From: Brugia malayi
Taxonomy: Eukaryota; Nematoda; Chromadorea; Rhabditida; Onchocercidae
Assembly (NCBI RefSeq): GCF_000002995.4
Contig: NW_025062475.1
Location: forward strand, 682,001-746,000
Length of the DNA: 64,000 nt
Direction: 5' to 3'
In this document: positions 38,628-51,597 of the stretch, piece by piece
Layout: each line of letters begins with the position of its first letter
Position numbering within the stretch: the stretch's first letter is position 1
Made by a program: the position numbers and the translations under genes
Notes under the pieces: model-generated
The model's database searches: none
Seen by the model: only the letters and a program-made list of their open reading frames with translations
Told to the model about the DNA's origin: nothing

Positions 38628-39400
38628 ACTTTTTTCACATTACTATTGAATTTCGTTTTTTTTTTTTTAAATTATTAAATTAAATTCTAATTCAATTGAA
38701 TATTATTTTAGTGGTTGATTAAAACTAAAAAGAAAATATATTATTAATAAAACTTTTTTCATATTACTATTGAATTTCGTTTTTTTTTTTTAAATTATTA
38801 AATTAAATTCTAATTCAATTGAATATTATTTTAGTGGTTGATTAAAACTAAAAAGAAAATATATTATTAATAAAACTTTTTTCATATTACTATTGAATTT
38901 CGTTTTTTTTTTTAAATTATTAAATTAAATTCTAATTCAATTGAATATTATTTTAGTGGTTGATTAAAACTAAAAGAAAATATATTATTAATAAAACTTT
39001 TTTCATATTACTATTGAATTTCGTTTTTTTTTTTAAATTATTAAATTAAATTCTAATTCAATTGAATATTATTTTAGTGGTTGATTAAAACTAAAAAGAA
39101 AATATATTATTAATAAAACTTTTTCATATTACTATTGAATTTCGTTTTTTTTTTTAAATTATTAAATTAAATTCTAATTGAATTGAATATTATTTTAGTG
39201 GTTGATTAAAACTAAAAAGAAAATATTTTATTAATAAAACTTTTTTCATATTACTATTGAATTTCGTTTTATTTATTTATATATTAAATTAAATTCTAAT
39301 TCAATTAAATATTAATAAAACCTTTTTCATATTACTATTGAATTTCGTTTTTTTTTTATTTATTTATTAAATTAAATTCTAATTCAATTAAATATTATAC
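38628..39400 (+). repeat. Tandem array of about 121-bp units downstream of the cadherin gene
   Basis: TTACTATTGAATTTCG recurs near 38640, 38764, 38886, 39008, 39128, 39250 and 39331, giving periods of about 121 bp (the last unit shortened). Full units also hold ATTTTAGTGGTTGATTAAAA. Units are nearly identical, so the array is recent. Confidence 0.93.
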
Positions 39401-41421
39401 AGAATTAAAAAAAAAAAAAAAAAAAAAGGAAAATGAAAATATTTTTTGTTAATATTAATTAATATTTTGTTTATTTTTGTTATCATAGATGAATGAATTA
39501 ATATCATTTTGCCTTATCACAAATATTACTACTAATCAACCACTAAGATTACCCGCAATTTCAAATTTATTTTATTTTAACAAATTTGTCAAACAATTCA
39601 TTCCAACAATTTACATTTTTTTTTTCCTTTCAATTTCATCAATCATTAATTTCATTTACATTTACTCTAAATAATTGTATTATTACAATTATTTACTCTC
39701 AAATTGCGGTACTATTCCTTTGATGCTTTTTAGTAATTCTTTTTTTTTTTTTTTTTTTTAAAAAAAAAGAAAAGAAAAGAAAATTTAAAAAAAGAAATAC
39801 ATTTAAGCAACTGTCCTATTTGATTGTCATCTTCATCCTATTTCATCTTAAAATTATTTCCCTTTTTCCCTTTTTCCTTTTTTTTTTTTTCTTCTTTCGG
39901 AAAAAGATAAAATGAACAGCCGTTTAAAATTGAAATGAAATCATTTTTAGCTTCATACTAAAATCGTATTTTCAATATTTTTTATTATTGTAAAAATTTA
40001 AAAAAAAAAAAAAAAAGTTTTAAATTTTTAACAAATTGTTTAATTTTTTATTCAAATGAAAAAGAAAAATTCATTTAAAAAAAAAATTTACTTATTTTCA
40101 ATGATTAAAATAATTTTTTATTGTAGTCTTTTTTTTTTTAAAAAAAAAAGAAAAGCAGAAAAAAATGTTTTTTAATTTGAGAAATAAGTTAATTTTTAGA
40201 AATGATTACATCTGATGCATTTCATTTTTATTTTTTAAAATTATTTAATTAAATTTATAGTATGAATTAAAATAAAACAAAAAAAAAAATATTTTAAAGA
40301 TGAAAAACGAATAAAATGTGAAAAAAAAAATGATATTCCTATATTTTAGTTTAATTTTTTCCTTTTTTTTTTAAAAAAAAATTTATGTTTTACTAACATT
40401 AATAAGCATACATTGTTGATTCATCAAATTTTGATTAATTTAATTTCATTAATTTTCTTACTTTTAACAATTTAAAATAATTCATTCTTTAGTGCTTTAT
40501 AAAAAAAAAAAAAAAAAAAAGGAAAAAGAAAAATTATTTCAAACAAAAAAAAAATTTACACAATTTATGAATGAATTTCATTTATTATTTACTCATTTTT
40601 AGATAAATCAAATTTTGTTTATTTTTTTATTTTATTTCAATTTTTTTTTTTAGTTTTAATTTTTTCTTTTTTAAAATTTATTTTAATAAGCAAAATAGTA
40701 TGAAATGAAAGATTGAACTATACAAATGGAAATTTGTTAACAATGAAATTATATGAAATGACAGAAATCATATAATTAATCATTTTTTTTTTCAAAATTT
40801 GATAATTTCATTCGAGCAAATTTATTATCATTGAAAATTTACATTTATTTATCTTTAAGAATTATTTATTAATTTATCAATTTTCAATTTTTAAAAATTT
40901 CAATTCATCGTTACAATATTCAATTATATAATTAAATTAAATTTCTATATGATTTACTTAATAAGAAATAGTTATAAAAATTAATTTATAATTTAATTAC
41001 TTCATTATTCGATTCCTTTGCTTTTTTATTTTTTCATTTTTTATTTAAAAAAAAAAAAATTGATAAAATTGGCTTATCAAATTATTTGTTTATTTTTCAG
41101 AATTCATCAAAACTTTTTTTTATTTATTTTTTTTTTTGATTAGTTTTTAGGTCAATTATTCATCATCTTTAAACTATTTTCAATTGCTTTGTCATTTTAT
41201 TGATCAAAAAATTTATCGATTTGTTGTTGATCAGTTATTGATTAGTTGAATTCATAGAAAATAATTTCTTCTTTCGAATTCGTAAATTTTTAGGTGTTTT
41301 CAGCTTATTTTAAAACTTTCAAACATTTGAACAATCAACGAGAAAAAGAAATGAAAGAGAATAGATAAGTGCAAATTGATACTGCCACCTGTTATTTGCT
41401 TCTCAATTATCTTAGCTTCAT

Positions 41422-41434
41422 TAACCTTTGACCT
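41422..41434 (-). promoter_or_regulatory. DR1-like nuclear receptor site
   Basis: TAACCTTTGACCT on the plus strand equals AGGTCA-A-AGGTTA on the minus strand, a direct repeat with one spacer base and one mismatch. TTAGCT lies 4 bases upstream. Confidence 0.4.
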
Positions 41435-41957
41435 TTCAAGTAGTTATGAAATAAATTTAACAAATTTTGCAAAAGAATTGTCGGTGAATAAATTGAAATA
41501 TATTTCGAAATTTAAAATTGATTGTGCTTTTTTTTTTTATTAAAATTATGTAATTTAGGTGACAAATTTCATTTTTAAAATCGCGAACTATTAGAAATTA
41601 CTTTGAGTTACTTTAAATTAAAACAAGAGTATAACAAATTTAATTGGAACAATGAATTAAGAAAAAGTGTTACTTAAATTTTCCAAATTTTTTTTTCTTT
41701 GAAATTTTGGAAAACAAAGTTTTTTGTTTTTTTTAGAGCAATTAAACTTTATTAAATTTTTTCTAATACCTATATTCTTTCTATTCTTCTTTTTTTTTTT
41801 TTTTGATGCAATCTTTAATAGCAATTTTATTTTTAAATTTAAATGAAATTCAAATAAAACTTTTTTCTTGTGAATCGATGATTTATTTGATTAGTTTTGT
41901 TTTCTTAATCAAATTTTATTAACACTTAATGATAAAAAATATATTTTCATTAAACTT

Positions 41958-41989
<32 letters not shown>

Positions 41990-42872
41990 TTTAATTTAAC
42001 TTAAATTTGATAAATCACAGTTAATTTACTACATTTAACTTCCACACATTGTCCACTCTCATTGTCATTTACTTTTGTTCACTGCCATTTTTGATCATTT
42101 TTTTTTTTTTGAAATTTAAATGAATTTTGAAAAAAGATTCATCCATTTATCATTTTTTGAATTTTTAGTTTTTGTTTTTTTCCTACTAAAATTTACTCAA
42201 TTTAATCTTTTATTTAAATTAACATTCTTTTCAGTTTAATTTTTGAAAATTTGTTTAAAAAAAAAAGAAAAACATTTATTCATTTCATTGTTTCATCAAT
42301 TTGTTCAAATAGTTAACATTAATCTCATATAATTTTACTTAACTATTATTAATTAATTAATTAAATTTATTAATTAAAAAAAAAAAAAATTTGCATTACA
42401 CTAATATTATCACTGTGATCATTCATTGACAACAATTTATTTAAAATTTTATTAAAATTAAACAAAATTTTGTTCGATTGTTTCTTTTCTTTTTTTTTTT
42501 CTTACTTTTATTTAAATAATAAGTATCAGAAATCAAAATTTTTATAATAAAATTAAATTTTGTATAATTTTTGTAATAAAATTAAATTTTTATATAATTT
42601 TTAAATATTAAATTCGTATAATTTAAATATATGAATAAATAAAAATAAATTTGTATAACTTTTATTATAATAATTTTTTTTATAATAAAATTAAAATTAT
42701 AATTTAATTTTGATTTGCCTGAACAAAACATTAAAAAGGAGATATTTTTGAGAGAGAGAGAGAAAAAAAATTGAAATGAAATTATGATTACTAAAATGAT
42801 TGATGATGATAATATAAGATAAATAAACAAAATTAAATATATACAAACACAAATTGCTCTATGCTTTGCATT

Positions 42873-42909
<37 letters not shown>

Positions 42910-43232
42910 ATTATCAAATTAAACAATGCAAATATTTGTAATTGATTTCATTTTTCAATAAATAATATTAAATTAACATTTGTTAAATTTTATTTTCATT
43001 TTTTGATTAAATAATTAAAAAAGATAGAAATTGAAAAAAATTTTTATAAAAATGAATGTTTTGTTTTGTTTTTGTTTTTTTATTGCTTAATTAATTAATT
43101 TCTAAAATCAAACAAAAAAAGTAAACAAAAAAATAAGAGTAAAAAAAAAAAGAAAAAATTTGTTTAATAAAATAGAAATGACCAATGGTAGACAGAAATA
43201 ATAATCGAATTATTTGAATAGCAATGAACAAA

Positions 43233-43277
43233 TGATTTGAAATGATCTGATCCGATCTGATCTGATCTGATCTGATT
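43233..43277 (+). repeat. (GATCT)n short tandem repeat
   Basis: ATGATCTGATCCGATCTGAT and further GATCT units, period 5, about seven copies. Confidence 0.85.
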
Positions 43278-43370
43278 TTTTGATCAATTTTTTATCATGT
43301 TGAATAGTTTTTTTCATTTTCTTAAAAATTTTACATTAAAATAGCAATGAACAAAATTCATATAAAATTG

Positions 43371-43540
43371 TATGGGCGGTTACAATTACCGCCCCAATAA
43401 TTACTTTCATCAATTCCGAAATGCTTTTCTTTACATTCTTACAACAAATTGCAAAATCCATTTCATTCGCCGCCTTCCTTCAACAATTTGCGCCTTAGGC
43501 AATTCTTGTCCTAAGCCACTTAACTTGTCATCTTTCTATT
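43371..43540. other. GC-richer patch with two hairpins
   Basis: In DNA that is otherwise almost all A+T, this 170-bp patch holds GGGCGGTTACAATTACCGCC(C), a 7-bp stem with a 7-base loop, and CTTAGGCAATTCTTGTCCTA(AG), a 6-bp stem. The minus strand also has about 30 open codons (from 43529 down) ending in TAA. It may be a structured RNA, a small mobile element remnant or a lone exon; none is established. Confidence 0.3.
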
Positions 43541-44086
43541 AAATTTTCATTTTAATTTAGCAACTGTTTACCACTTTCATTACTTTTTCTTATTAATAAT
43601 AAATAACAAATAATGATAAGCAATAATAATAATCTTAATTAATAATAATAATTAATATTAATAATAGTAATAAATTTTACATGTTAAAATCATTTTAAAA
43701 AAAAAAAAAAGATTAAAATTTTTTACTTCTTTTTTAAAAAATTTATTCAAATAAATTGAAGATTAAATTATATGTCATTTGATATGAATCGATTATATTC
43801 ATTTAAATACTATAATATGAATAAGTTGCAAAATTATTTTGCTTAAAATATTTTTCAATAAATTTTACTTAACGTTTATATTTTTAAATTATTATACTTT
43901 TTGAATTAATATCAAAAATTTTTCCATTTCATTTTCAAATATATATTATTACAAGCATTATAGTTATACTTAAATAATGAATGTAACTTTTTGATAAGTT
44001 AATTTTGTTTTTATTTATCATTTATTATTTTCTTAAAATTCTATCCCATTTATTTTGGCAAATACTTAATGATATTTATAAATTTA

Positions 44087-44119
<33 letters not shown>

Positions 44120-46893
44120 AATGAGAAGAAAATTGATAAATGATAAAGCTATTTTGATAAATGATAAATATTTGAATGTAATGAATTACATTCAAATAAC
44201 AAAATTAAACATTGATAATTATTATTATCACTATAAATTAAATATGATATGATTGACAATTATTAATGCTTATTATTAATGCTAATGCAATTGTTATAAT
44301 TAAATTATTCTCAAATTTACAATTATTGTAATTGCAATAATATGTATGTATAAAGTTGTTAAAATCTATTAAAATAGTTTAAAGTATTGAGATGCTATTA
44401 TCAGTGATAAATTTGAAACATTTGTCATTCATTTAAAACTTTCCTCAAAATGCTTTCATTAATTTTGCTAATTCAAAATTAATGCATAAAATTTTTGCAT
44501 AAATGATTTTAGCTGTAAAGTATTTTAAATGCTTATTTAAATTTTATGATTAAAATTTAAATCTATTTCACTTTTAATTCATTTTGTATCTTTTTATTGT
44601 CTGATAGAATATGCATAGAAATAGATCTATGATATAATTAATATTTAAATTCATAAGTTTTCGATATGTTTTTTTTTTTTTATTTGAAAACAAACAGACA
44701 AAGAAGGAAGAAAAAATTTCAATTATTTGCTTATCAATTAATTGATTGATTGATTAATTAATTAATTGATTTATTGATTAATGCGCAATTTTTCATTCCA
44801 ATCATTTATTATTGCTTTTTCTTTTCTTTCTTTTGATTTTTATTTGATTTACATAGATATTCGATAATTAATTATTGAATTATTGCAAAATTAATTGTTT
44901 GCCTTCTATGATTTATCAGTTTTCAAAATTTTTTCATAATTTTAAAATTTTGAAGAAAAAAACGAATTCTTTTTAAATGCAAATAGTATCAATCATTTAT
45001 CAGTATTATTATTATTACTGATTATTAATATTATTATTATTATTATTATTATTACTAATTACTATTAAAAATCAGATTGTTACTTTAAAATAATGCATTA
45101 ATTTTTGAGAAAGAAATTAAATTCATTATTTCATTATTATTTTAGAATTCGAAAATTTCTTATTTTTTAAAATTTTGCTTCGTTTTTTTCCATAAATAAT
45201 AAATGAATAAAATAGTTGTAATTGACATTTTGTTTTTTTGTTTATTTTTGTTTTTTTTTTTGTTTTTTTTTTTCTAATTGATCTAATAAATAAATGATTT
45301 GAAAGTGTAAACAATAATTTAACAAAATAAAAAAAAATAAAAAGGAAAAGAAAAAATTTGGATATTTTCATTCTTTTATCTTATTTGAATTATTTATTTC
45401 CCAATGGATTATTTAGCAATGAAATGAGTCATTCTTGAAAAAAAAAAAAAAAAAAACCATAAATTAAATTTTAAAATGTCAGTTATCCTTTTTCTTCTTT
45501 TTCTCTTTTTTTTTTTTTTTTGTTGGTTTGTGATATTTTATTATGAAAATCTTTTTGAAAAAAAAAAAAAAAAATTATTATGGTTAATTTTAAATAAAAA
45601 TTTTTTAAATTTTATGATTTAAACATTTTTTTTTTTGACGAAAAGAATAGAATGAGAAATTACACAAAAAATCGATTATCGATTTTAGTTTAATTCATTT
45701 TGTCAATTTTTTCTTTTTTTTTTTTTAACAAAGTTTATACAAAATTTTCAAAAAAATTTTTAAACTATTTGCAATCAAAATTTTTGAATATTTTTTGAAA
45801 CGATTAATCTTTAATTTAATTTTTTAATTAAAATGTGAATTATTCCGGAATTAAATTGTAATAATATTTCATCAAAAACTCGATTTCAGTTTACAATCAT
45901 TTTTATTGCTTTCATTTATTTATTTATTTTTTTCATTAATGCATTTATATAATTAGTGTTTCATTAAAAAAAAAAAAACAAAAAAAAACAAAATTAAAAT
46001 ATTTAATTAAAATTTTGTAAAAAAAAAATTAAAAAATTGTTATCAAAGAAAAATCTATGAAAAAAGTTAGAAAAATTAATGCAATAAAGAAATGATCAAC
46101 AAAAATTTGATCTAAAAAATTTTGCATCATTAATTAATGAATAAATCAATAAACCAATAATTTGAATTTCATTAAAATTTTATAAAAATTTAAGAGTAAA
46201 GAGAATTTCTTTCTTTGTTTTTCTTTTTCTTTAAGGCGAACTGAACAAAATTTCATACAAAATAAAAGTTAGTAAAATAATTTAATAAATATAAATTGTT
46301 GATCGATTATTAAAAAATATAGCAATAAAATTTTTAATAAAATTTGAGTATTTGAGTAATAAAATATTGGTACCATTTGATGCTAAAGCAGCTGTCATTT
46401 ATTATTATTATTTTTATTTTCAACAATAATAATTTTTTGCTTATCGTTAATTTTAATTCTCATTTATTTATATTCCAAAAAAAAAGTTTTTTATTTCTAA
46501 AAGTCAAAAGAAAAAAACAAATGAAGAAAGTGAGAAAACGGAAAAGCCAAGAAAAATAAATAAATAAAAAGTTTTTATAAAAGAAATTAAAAATTTTAAA
46601 TTAATGATAGTAAAACTTTAAAAAATTTTTTTTTCCTTCTTCGATTTTAATTTTAATTATATAAATGCATCTAATTTCTCATAAATTTATTTTCCACTTT
46701 TCTTCATTTCTGAAATTTATAAGTTTAAATTGTAGTCGAAATTAGAATATATTAGAAATGAAAATAAATTTAGTACTAAGAAAAAAATTGAAATGTTCAC
46801 TTAGAAATTATATGTGATACACTTAATTATATATCATTCAAGCATTTCAATTTTACCTTAGTAATTTACCTTAGCTTTTTATACTTACTTCTA

Positions 46894-46906
46894 TGACCTT
46901 TGACCC
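46894..46906 (-). promoter_or_regulatory. DR1 nuclear receptor site (perfect)
   Basis: TGACCTTTGACCC reads GGGTCA-A-AGGTCA on the minus strand, the classical DR1 recognised by HNF4/RXR-type receptors. TTAGCT lies upstream at 46871, as at the two related sites. Confidence 0.5.
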
Positions 46907-47983
46907 AGTGCTATTTTAATTATTTAAGTATTATATGCAAAAATTACAAATACATATGAAATTAAATGAAATTAAATTTGCAATATATTAATCAATAATT
47001 ATCAGTTATCAGAAAGCAGAGAATTTCAGGATGATTATTGCAAAACTTTGATAAGTTCATCTTTCAACCTTTCCCCCTCTCTCCCCCTCTCTCTCTCCCT
47101 CTCTCTCTCTTAGCATCTTATCATCTTCTAAACAGCTGTCCAGCTAACCAAATGGCTAACAACAACAACAACAACAATAATAATAACGACGACAACAACG
47201 ACAATAATATTATCATCCATTTTGCTTACTTGCATTCTTCGCCATTTATCGTTCACTCTTCTATTTAATATTACAATTTCCTATTTTATTGATTTTAAAA
47301 TTTTAACATAAATATTCTGATATAGCTATCAATTTGTTTTTGCAAAAATAATTTCATCAAATTAACAATTGCAATAAATTAATTAGTCAAACAAAATTCT
47401 TTTCTTTTTTTTTTAAAAGAAAAATAATTTTAATTTGAAAAGAATTAAAATGAAATTTTTTTTTCCAAAAATTTCATCTATAAACTTTAAAAGATTAAAA
47501 GAAATGATGATAAAAAGTGTTGAAAAAAAAAAATGATCAATTTATTAATACAATTAATTCATTATTCTAAACTATAATTACCAATGTTATTTTAAATTTA
47601 ATCATTCATTTCGATTATTTTCAACAATTTTAATTTAATTACAATTTTTATTCTTACTACTTCTTTTTATATTCTTGTAATGCTATTGTTTGATTTGTTT
47701 ATAGTAAATGTCATTTGTGAGGTTAGTTTTGATATTGTTGTCACCAGTACTAGTCATTGTCAATTGTGCTGGCTATTGTCCTTTTATTATTTATTTATTA
47801 TTATTGTTATTGTTATCAATTATTTGTTGTTGTTGTTGTAAACGTCAATTATCATTTTCTGATATAATTGAAAGTTTAATTTCTTTTCTTTTCCATAATA
47901 ATTGTAATGCATTGATAAATTCAACCATATCTGTAATAATCAAACATAATCATGATTGCAATGCAATCCTAAACAAATCATAA

Positions 47984-48300
47984 TAGTAATAATAATAATG
48001 CTAATAACCATAATCATAATAATAATATAAAATGGTATTAATAACAATGATTATAATAACAATAGCGATGCCAATAATCATAATCATATTAATAATATAA
48101 AATAGTATTAATAAAAATGATGATAACAACAATAACAGTGCCGGTAATCATAATAATAATAACAATAGTAATATTAACATAATAATAATGATCATAATAA
48201 TAATAATGATCATAATAATAATAACAATAATAATAATAACAGAACCAATGATCATAATAATAATAATAATAACACTACCAATAATCATAATAAATAATAG
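47984..48300 (+). repeat. AAT/CAT-rich imperfect tandem repeat
   Basis: Built from AATAATAATCATAAT words, with an internal period of about 68-70 bp (AATAATATAAAATGGTATTA recurs at about 48020 and 48090). Confidence 0.85.
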
Positions 48301-50426
48301 ATTATAAATATAGTAGAATGTCAATTAATTCATCAAACAAGTCATTTTTTCCATGATAAATTGCATATAATTTATACTCAAATAATTCTTTCAATTTTTT
48401 TAATTTTTAAAAAATTAGAAAATTTTTTATTTCAAATTATTCTTCGAAATTTGTCGAGATATTATAAAATTTATCTAAGATAGTATAATATCATTTACAA
48501 GGTGTAATAAAAAAAAAAAAAAAAAAACAGTAAATAAATGATTGGATGAAAATATTTTGATTAAAATTAAAATTTTTTTTAATTGGTCAATTTGACCATT
48601 TCCATTTCTATCAGTGAAAAGTTGTTTAACTTAAATTAATGTTATCAATTAAGGAATAACAAATTTTGATTTTGTTGTTATGATAGAAATAATTTTAAAT
48701 TTATGAAATTAGATAAATTATTTGCTAATTGTTATCAATTATCATAAATTTATTATTATCAAAATTTTATTTTTTTTTTTTTTTTGTTTCTTTTTTTTTT
48801 TTTTTTTTTTTTTTCAATGAAATTTTCTTGTTTTCCAAATATTTTTATAATTTAATTAACAAAACAAAAATATTAATTTATTATTTGCCAATTTTGTTTC
48901 CTTTTTGAAAATTTAAAATTTAAAATGTAAAAAAACAAAAAAATAAATAAATTTAATTATAAATAGCAAATATTATTAAGAAGTAATTCCCTCTATGGCA
49001 TTATTTTTAAACGATATTCTTTCTGATTTAATTTCATATTAATTTTATATTTGATATTTAATTTCATTCCTATTTATTTTGCTCATATAAAATTTATTCC
49101 TTTTCACTTCTTCTGTACCACAATAAGTGTAATTTAAAGTTTAAAAAGAAAATTGCAGTAATTTAAAAACATTAATTCAAAATTAAACTTATGTACTTAT
49201 TTTGTTGCTTCTCTCTTATGTCTTTCTCTCCCTCTCTCCGTCCCTCTCTCTTCCTCTCTCTCTCTCTCCGAATGATAGAAAAAGGATAAAATTAAGTATT
49301 AAAAATAGAAAGAATAGTTAAGTAAAATATGATAAAAAGAATTTATTACGTATAATTTACTAAATGCAATCAAAAAATTTTAAAATTGAAATTTTCAAAA
49401 AGTATTTTAAAATTATTTTATTTTTTTTTTTTGAAAAAAAAAATTTATATTACAATTTTTTATGTTAATTTAATTTTTTTATTATTACTAATTAATAATA
49501 GGAAAATTATTAAAATACACTTTAAAAAAAATTCACTACAATATACTTTTAGTTTTTTTTTTTATATATCCTCAAAAATTAGTTCGAAGAAAATTTTTTT
49601 TTTTTTTTGAAGTTAAAAAGAAAAAAATTTTTTAAATAATATAAATGAGAAAAGTTATGTTAGCAAGAATTTTTCCAACATTTCCCTTCAATACTATTAC
49701 TTTTCATTTCATTTCAAAAATTTTTTTATTTAAAAAAAAAAATTTGCAAAAAAGAATTTTAACAAATAATATTAAATGTCAAAATTTGATACTAAAATTG
49801 TTACTCAATAATTTTCTTTCTAATTTTTGTTTTAACTAATTAATAAATATATTTTAAATTTTTTTAATAAAAAAAGAAATATTGAAGAATTGTTTTTCTT
49901 TTTATAATTTTTTTTTTTTTTTTTTTTTGTATTTTTTAGTTTTAAAAATTTAATTTTACATTAATAATAGAATATTCAATTGATTAGTAAGTAATTTGGC
50001 AAACAAAATTAGAAATATTCAATGAATAGAAAAAATTTAATTAATAAAAAAAACGACGAACAAAAAGTTTTTTCATTTTTAAATTTTGCATTATTATTTT
50101 GCAAAATTTTAAAATCTTTTTTATTACTTTTTCTTTTTTTCGAAAAAAAAAGAAACGAAATTAAATTTTTACTTTTAATTATTCATTTAATTTTATCAAA
50201 AATTAATTATAATATAAGAATTTATTTTTGTTTAAACAAATCTAAAATTTTTATTTTTTTCTTTTTTTTAACATTCAAAAATTAAATCTTAAAATAATTA
50301 ATTCGATTTTTTCCTCAAAATATGTTTAGCTGATTATATAATATTTAAAAATATTAACGCATAAATTAATCAATCAATTAATTTTTAATTTTTTTTTTAA
50401 ATTTTAAATTATACATGTAATTTTAT

Positions 50427-50439
50427 GGTTCAAAGGTCA
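50427..50439 (+). promoter_or_regulatory. DR1-like nuclear receptor site upstream of the EGF-domain gene
   Basis: GGTTCAAAGGTCA, a DR1 with one mismatch in the first half, about 1.2 kb before the EGF-domain start codon. Confidence 0.4.
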
Positions 50440-51359
50440 AGTGACAAATTTTTTTTTTCTTTTTTTGAAAACTTTCGCATTTTGTTGTAATTTCATATTT
50501 CATTTCCTGTTGTAAAGACTAGCAGTTTGCTTGTTAAAAAAACTTTTTTTTTGAAATTTTTATTTTCTCTTTCATTAAATTCGTCTTTTTTTTTTTTTTT
50601 TTTAAATTTACCATTAACAAATTTGAATTTTATTTAAAAAATTCATTTTATAAAAAATTAATTTCATCAATTTTTATATTATAAAATATATACTTATTTT
50701 TTATTAATTAATATTTTTTTTTTTTTAAAATATACAAAATTTTGCTAAAATTAAATAATGATAAATGGCAAAATGATTAAATTAAATTTTATTTAATTGC
50801 TGTCAAAACTTTTTTTTTTTTTTTTTGAATTTATGAAATTTTTAAAATGAAATGCAATAATTATGGTATCGTAAATATTTTTATTACTATCAATAAAATA
50901 TTAATAAAATCATTTTTTTTTTTTTTATAATAAAATTCATTTATTAACAATTTAATAGATTTATAGTTTTATTTTTATAGGTTCAATTCTTTTAAAATAT
51001 ATGTTAATCTGTTCAATTTTAATTAATTAAGATTTGCTCCGTTAAAAATTCTTCCTTCAACAGCTTTTTCTATTTTTTTAAATTTACAGAATTTATAATT
51101 AAAATATTTATAATTTAATTTTAAGTATAATTTTTAAAAACAAAAAAGATATGATAATCTTAGCATTTCCATTTATATATTAACATTATTTTAAAATTTA
51201 TATTTTATTTTATTAATTTTGAAATAGTTTAAATAGTAAAATAGTAATTAATTAATTTTTATTTTGTTTTTTATTTTTTCTTCTTGCAATGAATAAAAAT
51301 AATAAAAGAGAATTTCGCTTAATTAATTTTATTAAGTATTAAATTTTTGTCCAAAATGT

Positions 51360-51421
51360 AAAACGTATGTATGCGTGTACGTACGTGTACGTGCGTGTAA
51401 GTGTAGGTAAGTACGTTGTAT
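51360..51421. other. Alternating purine-pyrimidine tract rich in ACGT/GTGT
   Basis: GTATGTATGCGTGTACGTAC and the following GTGTACGTGCGTGTAAGT alternate purine and pyrimidine over about 40 bases, a Z-DNA-prone pattern, about 180-240 bases upstream of the EGF-domain ATG. Its CpG content is exceptional for this window. Confidence 0.7.
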
Positions 51422-51597
51422 TTATGTTTGCAATTCAAATACGAATACTTTACTCAACTTTGCATGTACTATTAATTGTTTTATATTTAAAATGCGAATT
51501 TTAATTTTTATTTTTTTAAAAATTAAATTATTTGATAAATTTTGAAAATGTTAAATTGAAATTCCACTTTTTTTTAAATTTAAATTTAATTTTTCAG

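Larger units (their letters stand above)
39401..51597. other. Intergenic region between the cadherin and EGF-domain genes
   Basis: About 12 kb with no supported gene. It is dominated by A/T homopolymers; GA/CT tracts lie at about 44088-44114, 47080-47111 and 49226-49268, and AAC/AAT tracts at 47158-47190. Open frames here (for example 47708-47983, Leu- and Cys-rich from trinucleotide repeats) lack exon structure. Notable exceptions are listed separately: a GATCT tract, a GC-richer patch, nuclear-receptor-like sites and a CG-rich alternating tract. Confidence 0.6.

Noticed and set aside
47038..47268. Open frame with PLSLPLSLL and poly-Asn stretches
   Set aside because: Both features are translations of CT and AAC/AAT microsatellites.
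47708..47983. A small secreted Leu/Cys-rich protein of 91 residues after an acceptor-like TTTATAG
   Set aside because: The Leu and Cys runs come from TTA/TTG trinucleotide repeats, no further exon or homologue is visible, and it leads into an AAT-repeat region.
49386..50285. Several hydrophobic open frames in A+T-rich DNA (membrane proteins)
   Set aside because: They consist of Phe/Ile/Lys/Asn codons expected from A+T-rich noncoding DNA; no splice pattern or conserved motif supports them.
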